Assembly (NCBI GenBank): GCA_035531775.1
Contig: DATKSG010000028.1
Coordinates: forward strand, 29,022-93,021
DNA: 64,000 nucleotides
Source: DATKSG01 sp035531775
GTDB taxonomy: Bacteria; Actinomycetota; Acidimicrobiia; Acidimicrobiales; UBA8190
Reading direction: 5' to 3'
In this document: positions 35,009-43,074 of the stretch, piece by piece
How the letters are laid out: the number at the start of each line of letters is the position of its first letter
How positions within the stretch are numbered: the first letter of the stretch is position 1
Notes under the pieces: model-generated
Told to the model about the DNA's origin: nothing
The model's input: the letters and a program-made list of their open reading frames with translations, nothing else
Database searches by the model: none
Program-made: the position numbers and the translations under genes

Positions 35009-36355
35009 CTAGGCCCGCAGTAGCTCCGCCACCCGGAAGGCCAGGTCGATGGACTGGCGCGCATTGAGCCTCGGATCGCACATGGTGGTGTACCGCTCGT
35101 CGAGTTGGTGCTCGAGGATGTCGCCGAAGCCGCCGAGGCACTCGGTGACGTCGTCGCCTGTGAGCTCGACGTGCACACCTCCGGGCCAAGTGCCGATCTG
35201 GCGATGGGCTTCGAAGAAACCCCGGATCTCAGCCAGGATGTCGTCGAATCGCCTGGTCTTGCGCCCACCGTTGCTGAGGAACGTGTTGCCGTGCATCGGG
35301 TCACAAGCCCACACCACCGGGTGCCCCTCGTCTCGGACCGCTTCGAGCAGGGGAGGCAAGGTGTCGGTCACTTGGGCCGCTCCCATGCGGGTGATGAGGG
35401 TGAGCCGGCCCGGCAATCGGTCAGGGTTGAGCTTGCGGCATAACGAGAGCAACTCCGAGGAGCTGACGGTGGGCCCCACCTTCAACCCGACGGGATTGTG
35501 GATCCCCGACAGGAACTCGATATGGGCACCTTGGAGCTGGCGTGTCCGCTCGCCGACCCACAGCATGTGGGCTGAGCAGTCGTAGTGGTCGCCGGTGAGC
35601 GAGTCGACCCGGGTGAGGGCCTCCTCGTACCCGAGAATGAGAGCTTCGTGCGAGGTGAAGTAGTCCACCTGGTGCAATGACGTCTCTGTCGCAAGTTCGA
35701 TGCCGCAGGCGGCCATGAACCGCAGGGCGCGGTCGATCTCCCCGGCGATCTGCTCGTACCGACGCCCCTCCTCACTTGACGCCACGAACTGTTGGTTCCA
35801 TTGATGGGCTTGGGACAAGTCGGCGAATCCACCGGTGGTGAACGCCCTCAGGAGGTTGAGCGTGGAGGCCGACTGGTGGTAGGCAGCCACCAGTCGTGTG
35901 GGGTCCGGGATCCTGGCTTGGGGGTCAGGGGCGTCGTCGTTGACCATGTGGCCCCTGAAGGAGGCCAGCTCCAGTTCGGCCACCATCTCGGTGGACGCCG
36001 ATCGGGGCTTGGCGAACTGGCCGGCGATCCGGCCCACCTTCACCACCGGGACCCCGGCTCCATAGGTGAGGACGACCGCCATCTGCAGCACCACGCGGAG
36101 CTTGTCCCTGATGTTGTCGGCGCTGAACTCGGCGAAGGATTCGGCGCAGTCCCCGGCCTGCAACAGAAAGGCTCGCCCGGAGGCCACCTCGGCCAGCGAG
36201 GCCTGGAGCCGGCGTGCCTCCCCGGCGAAGACCAGTGGGGGCAGGGCGGCGAGCTCCTTGAGTGACCGGTCCAGGGCGGCATCGTCGGGCCACTCCGGCT
36301 GCTGCTTCGCCTCCAGCCGGCGCCAGCTCTGTGGCGTCCAGGTACCCATGGTCAT
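35009..36355 (-). CDS. aroG: class II 3-deoxy-7-phosphoheptulonate synthase
   Basis: 448 residues, the class II (plant/mycobacterial AroG) type. 'WTPQSWRRLEAKQQPEWPD' N-terminus, 'LLQAGDCAESFAEF' with the metal-ligand Cys, 'VKVGRIAGQFAKPRS', 'MLWVGERTRQLQGAHIEFLSG' in pieces, 'GLKVGPTVSS', 'WACDPMHGNTF'. It condenses PEP and erythrose-4-phosphate to start the shikimate pathway. ATG 36355 is favoured by a TACGCT -10 hexamer 7 nt upstream; ATG 36349 is a close alternative. Confidence 0.96.
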   Translation of the reverse strand: MTMGTWTPQSWRRLEAKQQPEWPDDAALDRSLKELAALPPLVFAGEARRLQASLAEVASGRAFLLQAGDCAESFAEFSADNIRDKLRVVLQMAVVLTYGAGVPVVKVGRIAGQFAKPRSASTEMVAELELASFRGHMVNDDAPDPQARIPDPTRLVAAYHQSASTLNLLRAFTTGGFADLSQAHQWNQQFVASSEEGRRYEQIAGEIDRALRFMAACGIELATETSLHQVDYFTSHEALILGYEEALTRVDSLTGDHYDCSAHMLWVGERTRQLQGAHIEFLSGIHNPVGLKVGPTVSSSELLSLCRKLNPDRLPGRLTLITRMGAAQVTDTLPPLLEAVRDEGHPVVWACDPMHGNTFLSNGGRKTRRFDDILAEIRGFFEAHRQIGTWPGGVHVELTGDDVTECLGGFGDILEHQLDERYTTMCDPRLNARQSIDLAFRVAELLRA

Positions 36356-36362
36356 GGCCGAC

Positions 36363-36368
36363 AGCGTA
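36363..36368 (-). promoter_or_regulatory. putative -10 element of leaderless aroG
   Basis: TACGCT on the minus strand, 7 nt before ATG 36355. It is back-to-back with the putative promoter of the divergent F420 oxidoreductase (36382-36387), so both starts share 38 nt. Confidence 0.45.
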
Positions 36369-36381
36369 AACGGTCGGGCAA

Positions 36382-36387
36382 TAGGCT
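36382..36387 (+). promoter_or_regulatory. putative -10 element of the F420 oxidoreductase gene
   Basis: TAGGCT, 6 nt before GTG 36394, no ribosome site. Confidence 0.4.
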
Positions 36388-36393
36388 CCTGCC

Positions 36394-37319
36394 GTGCACC
36401 CTTTCCGCTTCGCCGTGCAGCTCAGCCGGACCGACGACGCGGCCTCGTGGCGCGACCAGGTCAGGAAGGTCGAGGACCTCGGCTACTCAACCGTCTACCT
36501 GCCGGACCACTTCGGCGACCAGTTCGCCCCCATGGTGGCGCTGGCCATCGCAGCCGAGGCCACCACCACGCTGCGGGTCGGCACGCTCGTGCTCGGCAAC
36601 GACTACCGCCACCCGTTGGTGGTGGCCAAGGAGGCAGCCACCCTCGACCTGCTCTCCGAAGGACGCCTCGAGCTCGGCATCGGCGCCGGTTGGAAGAGGT
36701 CGGACTACGAGCAGTCGGGCATTGAGCTGGATGAGCCCGCCGTCCGGGTGGACCGGCTCGAGGAATCGATCGACGTGATGAAGGCGCTGTGGACCGGACG
36801 TTGCGACCACGCCGGGTCTCACTACACCGTGACCGGTGCCGAGGGAGCGCCGCTGCCGCACCGGGCCGGTGGCCCCTTGTTGCTGGTGGGTGGGGGCAGC
36901 CGCCGGGTGTTGTCGGTGGCCGGTCGCCGGGCCGACATCGTCGGTCTCAACCCGCGCTTGACCGAGGGGTTCGTCGGCCCACAGTCGTTGGCGTCGGTGT
37001 CCGCCGAACACTATGACCGCCGACTGGAGTGGTCCGCCAGGCCGCCGGTGACCGTTTCGAGGAGATCGAGATCCAGTGCCTCACCTTCGTGGTGCGGGTG
37101 GTGCCCAACGGCCGTCAGATCCTGGAAGAGACGGCAGCGCTCTTTGCCATGGACAGTGGTCAAGCAGCGGACGTCCCCATCGCCCTCGTCGGCGACACGC
37201 ACGAGATCATCGACATCCTGTCGGCCCGCCGCCAGCGATGGGCCATGACGTACTGGGTGGTGCACGAAGCCGAGCTCGAGGCCTTCGCCCCCGTGGTGAG
37301 CGCCCTGGCCGGTCGCTGA
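36394..37319 (+). pseudogene. F420-dependent LLM-class oxidoreductase, broken by a one-base frameshift
   Basis: The first frame (36394 to about 37032) reads as a luciferase-like TIM barrel of the TIGR03621 type: 'FRFAVQLSRTDDAASWRDQVRKVEDLGYSTVYLPDHFGDQFAP' in pieces, 'VGTLVLGNDYRHPLVVAKEAATLDLLSEGRLELGIGAGW', 'LLVGGGSRRVLSVAGRRADIVGLN'. The family continuation 'WVRQAAGDRFEEIEIQ' to 'YWVVHEAELEAFAPVVSALAG' is encoded in another frame (from 37029, stop 37319). The switch occurs at GAGTGG/TCCGCC (37027-37037): one extra G after 37032 would restore an uninterrupted 308-residue protein. As written, the first frame runs into unrelated sequence to 37248. Either a sequencing or assembly error, or a recent inactivation. 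Confidence 0.85.
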
Positions 37320-37331
37320 GCGCGCCGGCTC

Positions 37332-37952
37332 GTGTCCCAGGGCGACGTGGAACGACGTGGGGAGGGTGGACGCATAGGCATCCTCGGGGGAACGTTCGAC
37401 CCTGTGCACATCGCCCACCTGGTGGCGGCGGTGGAGGCCCGCACGGCCCTCGGCCTCGACCGTGTGCTGCTGGTGGTGGCCAATGACCCGTGGCAGAAGT
37501 CGGCCCGGGTGCCGGTCACGGCGGCCGAGGACCGCTACGCCATGACGGTGGCGGCCGTCCTCGGGGTGGAGGGGGTCGAAGCCAGCCGCCTTGAGATCGA
37601 CCGGGGCGGCCCGAGCTACAGCATCGACACCGTCGAACACCTGGCCACCGCTTGGCCGGACGACGAGCTGTACCTGATCGTCGGCACCGACGTGGTCGGC
37701 GACCTGGGGACATGGCACCGGGTGGAGGACCTGAAGCAGTTGGTGACCCTGGTCATGGTGGAGCGCGCCGGGGTGAGGGCCACCCCCCACCCGGCAGGTT
37801 GGCAGGTCCAGCAAGTGGCCATACCCGCCCTCGACATCTCGAGCAGAGATCTCCGACACCGACTGGCCACCGGGGGCAACGTCCGTTTCCTGATCCCCGA
37901 CGCCGCTATCCGTTGCATCGGCGACCGAGGTCTGTACGCTGAGAGCAGATGA
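37332..37952 (+). CDS. nadD: nicotinate-nucleotide adenylyltransferase
   Basis: 206 residues. 'GILGGTFDPVHIAHLVAA' carries the nucleotidyltransferase (H/T)xxH motif, 'VANDPWQK' the substrate loop, and 'ISSRDLRHRLATGGNVRFLIPDAA' the ISSTxxR-type motif. It makes deamido-NAD in NAD synthesis. GTG 37332 is 12 nt after the preceding gene. Downstream it links to rsfS through two mini-ORFs with ATGA overlaps. Confidence 0.94.
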   Translation: MSQGDVERRGEGGRIGILGGTFDPVHIAHLVAAVEARTALGLDRVLLVVANDPWQKSARVPVTAAEDRYAMTVAAVLGVEGVEASRLEIDRGGPSYSIDTVEHLATAWPDDELYLIVGTDVVGDLGTWHRVEDLKQLVTLVMVERAGVRATPHPAGWQVQQVAIPALDISSRDLRHRLATGGNVRFLIPDAAIRCIGDRGLYAESR

Positions 37953-38095
37953 CGTCGGTCGACGTGCACACCACCGAAGGAGCGGGTCGCCCCGTGGCAG
38001 TGCCGACGACCCCTCAGCCCAGATGTCAGGGTTCCGGCGAAGTCCCCGGACCGGCCCCCCTCTCGGTCTCGGGAGGCCGCTGTTGTTCGCCATGA
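37949..38095 (+). other. possible coupled short ORF between nadD and rsfS (48 codons)
   Basis: ATG 37949 overlaps the nadD stop as ATGA and the frame runs 48 codons to TGA 38093-38095, which itself overlaps another ATG (38092). The peptide ('MTSVDVHTTEGAGRPVAVP' start) has no recognisable family. In related genomes a LytR/CpsA/Psr gene often lies between nadD and rsfS; no such similarity is visible. It may be a degenerate remnant or a coupling leader. Confidence 0.3.
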
Positions 38096-38142
38096 CGGCG
38101 GGCACGACAATGGAGGTGCACGTGACGGACCGCGCCGCATGA
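38092..38142 (+). other. possible coupling mini-ORF (16 codons) ending on the rsfS start
   Basis: ATG 38092 (ATGA with the previous mini-ORF) to TGA 38140-38142, which overlaps the rsfS ATG 38139. Inside it, GGAGG (38112-38116) precedes an in-frame GTG at 38122, giving a six-codon frame with its own ribosome site. rsfS itself has none, so ribosomes may reach it by termination-reinitiation. Confidence 0.35.
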
Positions 38143-38534
38143 CCGCCGCCGCTGAAAAGGTCCTGACCCCTGCGAGTCGAGTGATCGTTCCCGAAGCTTC
38201 GTTGGTGGCGGCCCGGGCCGCTGCCGGCAAGCTGTGCGACTCGACGGTGGTGCTGGCCATGGGCGAGCTGCTCGGCGTCACCGATGCCTTCGTGATCACA
38301 AGCGGGCGCAACATAAGGCAGGTGCGGACAATCGTCGACGAGGTAGAGCTCAAGGTGAAGCAAGCGGTGGGCCGGGCGCCGTGGTCGATCGAAGGGCTCC
38401 ACGACTTGCGCTGGGTGCTCATGGACTACGGAGACTTCCTCGTGCACGTGTTCCACGAAGAGGCCCGTGAGTACTACGACCTGGAGCGCTTGTGGGGCGA
38501 TGCCGAGCGGGTCTCCTGGGAGGGCGAGGGCTAA
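38139..38534 (+). CDS. rsfS: ribosome silencing factor RsfS
   Basis: 131 residues. 'LGVTDAFVITSGRNIRQVRTIVDEVE', 'GLHDLRWVLMDYGDFLVHVFHEEAREYYDLERLW' in pieces: complete Iojap/RsfS fold. It binds L14 and blocks subunit joining in stationary phase. Its ATG has no ribosome site and overlaps a mini-ORF stop. The stop overlaps the convergent lipoprotein gene by 4 nt. Confidence 0.95.
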   Translation: MTAAAEKVLTPASRVIVPEASLVAARAAAGKLCDSTVVLAMGELLGVTDAFVITSGRNIRQVRTIVDEVELKVKQAVGRAPWSIEGLHDLRWVLMDYGDFLVHVFHEEAREYYDLERLWGDAERVSWEGEG

Positions 38535-39124
38535 GTCGGAGCCAGCGGGGCGAATTGCGACCGGTTGGCCATGGGCACATCGGCGCCGTCGGCCACCGGT
38601 ACGGCCACCGCTTGGCCGCCGAGCTCGAAGGAGACGCCGGTCACGCCGGCCAGTGCGGTGGCGGTGAATACGATCTGAGCTACCGCTTCGATCTGGGCTT
38701 GGCCGACCAATTGGCCGAAGGTCCCCCCGAGGTCCACCGTGGCCACGCCACCGGCGACCGTGGCCGAGACAACCTGGGTCTGAGCCGGGATGGCGCTTTG
38801 TAGCCCGTTGGCCGCCTCGGTATTGGTGGGCCCGTCGACCAGGGCACCGAGCACGCCGGACATCGGCGCTGGGAACGGCACGTCGCGCCCCACCGCCACC
38901 AGGTGGCCCGAGGGCCCGAGCAGATAGACCTGGACCGTCACCTCGACGGGGGCCGGCGCGGCCGCCGTCGTCGATGTGGTGGAGGTGGATGGGGCTAGAA
39001 GGCCGAAGGGGACCCCGGCGCGGGCCAACGTGGTGGGGCCCCGGTCCACCGGCACTCCGCAACCGGCGGCGGCCATCGCTAACCCCAGGAGGCCGGCGGC
39101 GACCCCGTAGGCACGATCTCTCAC
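38531..39124 (-). CDS. GerMN-domain lipoprotein, short LpqB-like
   Basis: 197 residues. Signal peptide with lipobox 'MAAAGC' (Cys about 22), a Thr/Ser/Ala linker, then a GerMN domain ('VEVTVQVYLLGPSGHLVAV', 'VLGALVDGPTNTEAANGLQSAIP', 'VATVDLGGTFGQLVGQAQIEAVAQIVFTATAL' in pieces). In mycobacteria LpqB (about 580 residues) has GerMN plus a beta-propeller and modulates MtrB; this protein has only the GerMN part. It is the third gene of an mtrA-mtrB-lpqB-like operon, starting GTG 39124 as GTGA on the mtrB stop, so a sensor accessory role is likely. Confidence 0.82.
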   Translation of the reverse strand: MRDRAYGVAAGLLGLAMAAAGCGVPVDRGPTTLARAGVPFGLLAPSTSTTSTTAAAPAPVEVTVQVYLLGPSGHLVAVGRDVPFPAPMSGVLGALVDGPTNTEAANGLQSAIPAQTQVVSATVAGGVATVDLGGTFGQLVGQAQIEAVAQIVFTATALAGVTGVSFELGGQAVAVPVADGADVPMANRSQFAPLAPT

Positions 39125-40560
39125 GAGCGTCCTCCGTCTGCGGCCGAAGGCTCGGGACCGTCGGCGACGCCCGATGTCAGGGGCAGCTCGACGACGAAAC
39201 GATTCTCCCCTCGCAGCCCGTCCTCCACCCAGACCCGGCCTCCGTGCAGGCGCACGTGCTCGGCCACCAGGCTGAGTCCGAGGCCGCTGCCGTCGCCACC
39301 GCCGCGCCGGCCCGAGATCTGGCCACGGTAGAAGCGCTCGAAGATCCGCTCCCGCTCGGCTAGGGCCACGCCGGGGCCTCGGTCGGCCACCACCAGCCGG
39401 ACCCCGCCGGGGGCGGGCTCGAGGGCCAACCTGGTCACGCCACCTCCGTACTGTTGGGCATTGGCCACCAGATTGGCCACCACCCGCTCGATCCGCCTCT
39501 TGTCGACCGTGAGACGCCTGCCGGCCACGCTGGCGTCGACCTCGAGTGGCACAGAAGCCGCTCCGGCGGCGACGGCGGCATGGCGAACCAGCTCACCTAC
39601 CTCCACCTCGTCCAGGGACAACTCGGCCGAGCCGGTGTCGACTCGGCTGATCTCGAGCAGGTCGTCCACCATGCGGTGGAAGCGACGGAGCTCGGCGGCC
39701 AACAGGTCCAAGGCCTGGCGGGTCCGCGGGGCGAGCTCGCTGCGGTGTGATTCCAAGATGCCGAGGGAGCTGGCCAAGGTGGTGAGTGGGGAGCGGAGTT
39801 CGTGGCTCACGTCAGAGGTGAAGCGCGCTTCGCGTTCGATCCGCTCCTGGAGGGCATCGGCCATCCGGTTGAACGAGGAGGCCAGGGCCGACAACTCGGC
39901 GTCCTCGGTGGCGAGCAGCCGTGTATCGAGGCGGCCGCCGGCGATGGTCTCCGCCGCCCGTGACACCTGGGCCAGCGGTCGCAGGGCCCGGCCGCTGGCC
40001 CAGCGACCCGTGACTGCCCCGGCGGCGGTGGTCACGGCGGCGGCGCCACCGAGGGCCAGGGCCAGGATGCGCAGTGTCCTTTCCATCTCGGCCAGGGAGA
40101 AGACCTCGAAGTAGGCCGACTCGACGCTCGGCACGGGTATGCCGACCACCAACTGGGGTGAGCCCTGCAGGACGAAGTGCTGCAGGGCCGGCGTGCCCGA
40201 GAGCACGACGTGTCGTAGCGCCGGCGGCACGGCGTTCTCGCCTACCGAGATCGAGGTGGCATACCACTGTCCCCGGCGCTCGAGGACCGACAAGGACCCG
40301 GGAAGTGTGTCGAGTGAGCCCAGCAGCTGGGTGATGTCGGGGCTCGGCGATCGCAGCGACGACCGGATGAGCGAGGCGTTCACGTAGGCCTGGCGCAGAA
40401 TGGCCGTCTGTCGCTCGTTCAAGATGAACTGCCGGGCCGTGAAATACGTCAGCCCGGACAGCGTGGCCGACAGAGCCAGGGCCCCCAAGCCGAAGGTCAC
40501 CGTGACCCGGGACCGGAGGCCCAGTCGCGAATGCCGCCGACCAGGTGTTTGGGGGCGCAT
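39121..40560 (-). CDS. mtrB: sensor histidine kinase, MtrB-like
   Basis: 479 residues. TM1 about 19-41, extracytoplasmic sensor about 42-162, TM2 about 163-184, HAMP, then H-box 'FTSDVSHELRSPL' with His253, N-box 'VVANLVANAQQYG', G1 'VADRGPGV', F-box 'IFERFYRG', G2 'GSGLGLSLV'. Partner of the response regulator encoded 8 nt upstream. In actinobacteria MtrB senses envelope and division state. ATG 40560 was chosen because the frame upstream overlaps mtrA and has no similarity. Confidence 0.92.
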   Translation of the reverse strand: MRPQTPGRRHSRLGLRSRVTVTFGLGALALSATLSGLTYFTARQFILNERQTAILRQAYVNASLIRSSLRSPSPDITQLLGSLDTLPGSLSVLERRGQWYATSISVGENAVPPALRHVVLSGTPALQHFVLQGSPQLVVGIPVPSVESAYFEVFSLAEMERTLRILALALGGAAAVTTAAGAVTGRWASGRALRPLAQVSRAAETIAGGRLDTRLLATEDAELSALASSFNRMADALQERIEREARFTSDVSHELRSPLTTLASSLGILESHRSELAPRTRQALDLLAAELRRFHRMVDDLLEISRVDTGSAELSLDEVEVGELVRHAAVAAGAASVPLEVDASVAGRRLTVDKRRIERVVANLVANAQQYGGGVTRLALEPAPGGVRLVVADRGPGVALAERERIFERFYRGQISGRRGGGDGSGLGLSLVAEHVRLHGGRVWVEDGLRGENRFVVELPLTSGVADGPEPSAADGGRS

Positions 40561-40568
40561 CGGGTGGG

Positions 40569-41246
40569 CTACAGCACGACCTTGTAGCCCATTCCCCGGA
40601 CGGTGAGGATGTGTCGGGGCATGGCCGGATCGTCCTCGATCTTGGTGCGCAGGCGGCGGATGTGGACATCGACGAGCCGGCCGTCGCCGAAGTAGTCGTA
40701 CCCCCAGACGCGGTCGAGGAGTTGTTCCCGGCTCATGACCTTCCCCGGGTTGGCGGCCAGCTCGCAGAGAAGACGGAATTCCGTGCGAGTGCAGTGGACG
40801 TCGTCGCCGTCGCGCTCGACGGTTCCCTCGTCGGGTCGGATCTCGACCGAGCCGAGCATGATGAGGCTCGTGGCCCCGGCCGAGCGGGCCCTCCGAAGCA
40901 GCGCTCGGACCCGCGCCGCCAGCTCCTTGGCCACGAACGGCTTGGTCACGTAGTCGTCGGCTCCGGCCTCCAGCCCGGCTACCACGTCCTGCGTGTCGGT
41001 GCGGGCCGTCACCATGATGACGGGCACGGTGCTCGATTGGCGAAGACGGCGGCAGCACTCGAATCCGTCGATGCCAGGGAGCATGAGGTCGATCAGCACC
41101 ACATCGGCGGGCTTCTCGGCGAAGCGGGCTAGGGCGATCTCCCCATCCTCGGCTTCGGCGACCTCGTAGCCCTCGTCCTCCAGGGCCAGCCGGGTGGAGG
41201 TCCGTATCCGCTCGTCGTCCTCGACCAGCAGGATCTGGCCCTTCAT
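40569..41246 (-). CDS. mtrA: OmpR/PhoB response regulator, MtrA-like
   Basis: 225 residues. Receiver with acidic pocket 'LLVEDDERIR', phospho-acceptor Asp in 'VLIDLMLPGIDGFE', Thr in 'VIMVTARTD', Lys in 'YVTKPF'. The C-terminal winged helix has 'TRTEFRLLCELAANPGKVMSREQLLDRVWGYDYFGDGRLVDVHIRRLR' in pieces, close to MtrA. The start ATG 41246 has GGGGAG 7 nt upstream; ATG 41252 sits directly on that ribosome site and is less likely. Together with mtrB and the lipoprotein it forms one operon. Confidence 0.93.
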   Translation of the reverse strand: MKGQILLVEDDERIRTSTRLALEDEGYEVAEAEDGEIALARFAEKPADVVLIDLMLPGIDGFECCRRLRQSSTVPVIMVTARTDTQDVVAGLEAGADDYVTKPFVAKELAARVRALLRRARSAGATSLIMLGSVEIRPDEGTVERDGDDVHCTRTEFRLLCELAANPGKVMSREQLLDRVWGYDYFGDGRLVDVHIRRLRTKIEDDPAMPRHILTVRGMGYKVVL

Positions 41247-41283
41247 CGTCATCTCCCCGGGCTCGGCCGCATGGTTGCCCGGG

Positions 41284-42957
41284 TCAGCTCGAGAGCCAGA
41301 TCTGCGGTGTCCACACCGTCCCCACGATCATGCCGTAGGCCTTGCCACCGACGGGGGTCGTGGGGTTGTTGAAGTTCTGGACCTTGGACTGGGCCACTAC
41401 GGCCCACGTCGTCCGGTCGTTCCAGATGTACGGCAGGTCGTGGTTGAGTTGCATGGCGAGCTGCCGATAGGCGGCAGCTCGGGTGGCCGGATCGGTGGAG
41501 CGGCGTCCGGTCTGGAGCAGCGTCTCGATCTGGGGGTCGGTGTTGCGGGCGAAGTTGGGGGCGATCGAGCCGTAGATCTCGGTAGGGCTCCACCAGAGGT
41601 AGTTGAGGTCGGGATCGACGGCTGCGAACTGCCGCCACTCCACAGCCTGGAAGGAGCCGGCCAGCGCGTTGTTGATCAAGTCGGCCTGCTGCACCTGGGC
41701 CAACTGGACCTCCATGCCGGCGGCCTGGAGTTGGTTCTGGAGGTACTGCGCGATCTGCACGGAGTACGCGGAGGTGGTCGAGGTAAAGGTGAACGACACT
41801 GGTTTGCCGTTGTCGTGGGCGACCTCTCCGACGAGCGCCTTCGCCTTGACTGGGTCGTAGACGGGATAGCCGCTGTCAGAGGCGTAGTACGGGGAACCGG
41901 CCACAAAGGGTTGATTGCATGGGGCATTGACCCCTTTGTCGATGATGCGTGCGTATTGGCTCGAGTCGATGGCCATGGCCATGGCCTGCCGTACCCGCAG
42001 GTCATTGAAGGGTGCGGCCTGCACATTGAGCATGATGAAATTCATGTCCGGCTCTCCCACGACGTGCGCAGAATCGTCGAGGTACCCGAAAGAGTTGTTC
42101 GACCTGAACTGCACAATGCTCGACGGCAGGTCGGTGTGCATGATGTCGATGTTGCCGGCCAGCAGGGCATCGGCACGTTGTTGGGAGTCAACGATCGGCC
42201 GGTAGGTGATCGAGTCGAGGTAGGGAAGACTCGAGCGCCAGTACGAGGGGTTGCGCACGGCGGTGAAATGGTCGTTGGGAACCCACTCGGAGAAGCGAAA
42301 CGGCCCGGTGCCGATCGGGTGCTGTGATCCGCCGGTCTTGTTGGCGATCATGGCCGGAGCGATGACGTACCCCGCTTGGCCTCCGATACCCCCGGCCAGG
42401 TAGGCGGGGAAGGGGACCCAGGGTTGGTTGAGGGTCAGCATCACCGTATCGGGCCCGGTGACCGACACCTTGGTCACCGTGTTGAGCGTGATCCCCAGCA
42501 ACCCGGTGAGGAAGTGCTCGATGCTGCCGGCCACGGCGGCCGCATCACAGGGTGTGCCGTCGTGGAATGTGATACCCGGCCGGGTTGTGATGGTCCAGGC
42601 TGAGTAGTCCTGGTTGGGTGTGACGGCCTGGGCCAGGTAGGGCTGGACCGAGCCGTCGGCGGCGATGATGGTGAGCGGATCGAAGACGGTGCGGGCATAG
42701 AGGACGCCGGTCTCGTCGAACCGCCCCGTGGCCGGGTCGAAGCCCTGCTCCTCGGCTTCGACGCCGAAGGTGAGCTGCCCGCCCCGCCTTGGGGTAACGC
42801 TCGAGATCCCGTTTCGCCCTTCCCGAGGTGCAGAGGGGGTCGAGGTTCCGTTGCCGCACGCCGAGAGCATGGCGCCCCCGGCCCCAGCCCCAGCCATGGC
42901 CGAAGCGGTCAGCACGCCTCGGGCCAGAAACGAGCGGCGATCAATCCGATCAGTCAC
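41284..42957 (-). CDS. family 5 (peptide-type) ABC substrate-binding lipoprotein
   Basis: 557 residues. The N-terminus has a twin-arginine-type 'DRRSFLARGVL' plus lipobox 'LSAC', so export by Tat and lipidation are predicted. Family 5 features: 'GGQLTFGVEAEEQGFDPATG', 'YLAQAVTPNQDYSAWTITTRPGITFHDGTP' in pieces, 'DSITYRPIVD', 'QAMAMAIDSSQYARI'. It binds oligopeptides or similar solutes. No permease or ATPase genes lie nearby. GTG 42957 follows GGAAGGGGG. It lies 38 nt upstream of mtrA on the same strand, so read-through is possible. Confidence 0.87.
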   Translation of the reverse strand: MTDRIDRRSFLARGVLTASAMAGAGAGGAMLSACGNGTSTPSAPREGRNGISSVTPRRGGQLTFGVEAEEQGFDPATGRFDETGVLYARTVFDPLTIIAADGSVQPYLAQAVTPNQDYSAWTITTRPGITFHDGTPCDAAAVAGSIEHFLTGLLGITLNTVTKVSVTGPDTVMLTLNQPWVPFPAYLAGGIGGQAGYVIAPAMIANKTGGSQHPIGTGPFRFSEWVPNDHFTAVRNPSYWRSSLPYLDSITYRPIVDSQQRADALLAGNIDIMHTDLPSSIVQFRSNNSFGYLDDSAHVVGEPDMNFIMLNVQAAPFNDLRVRQAMAMAIDSSQYARIIDKGVNAPCNQPFVAGSPYYASDSGYPVYDPVKAKALVGEVAHDNGKPVSFTFTSTTSAYSVQIAQYLQNQLQAAGMEVQLAQVQQADLINNALAGSFQAVEWRQFAAVDPDLNYLWWSPTEIYGSIAPNFARNTDPQIETLLQTGRRSTDPATRAAAYRQLAMQLNHDLPYIWNDRTTWAVVAQSKVQNFNNPTTPVGGKAYGMIVGTVWTPQIWLSS

Positions 42958-43061
42958 GATCCCCCTTCCGTCGGCTCGATGCCGACTGTCGGCGCCGGAT
43001 CGAGCCGCCCGTCGCCCATGCCCGACAGGGAGGATAGCGCCCTCATCTCCGGATCGACGGG

Positions 43062-43067
43062 TAACGT
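43062..43067 (+). promoter_or_regulatory. putative -10 element of leaderless xerC
   Basis: TAACGT, 7 nt before ATG 43075, no ribosome site; this also supports ATG 43075 over the earlier in-frame start at 42979. Confidence 0.42.
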
Positions 43068-43074
43068 TTGGTTG

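Noticed and set aside
37029..37319. A separate 96-codon gene starting at GTG 37029.
   Set aside because: It is the displaced C-terminus of the F420 oxidoreductase, not an independent gene.
37011..39062. A 683-codon minus-strand frame across nadD, rsfS and the lipoprotein gene.
   Set aside because: Covers confident genes on both strands and has no recognisable domains.
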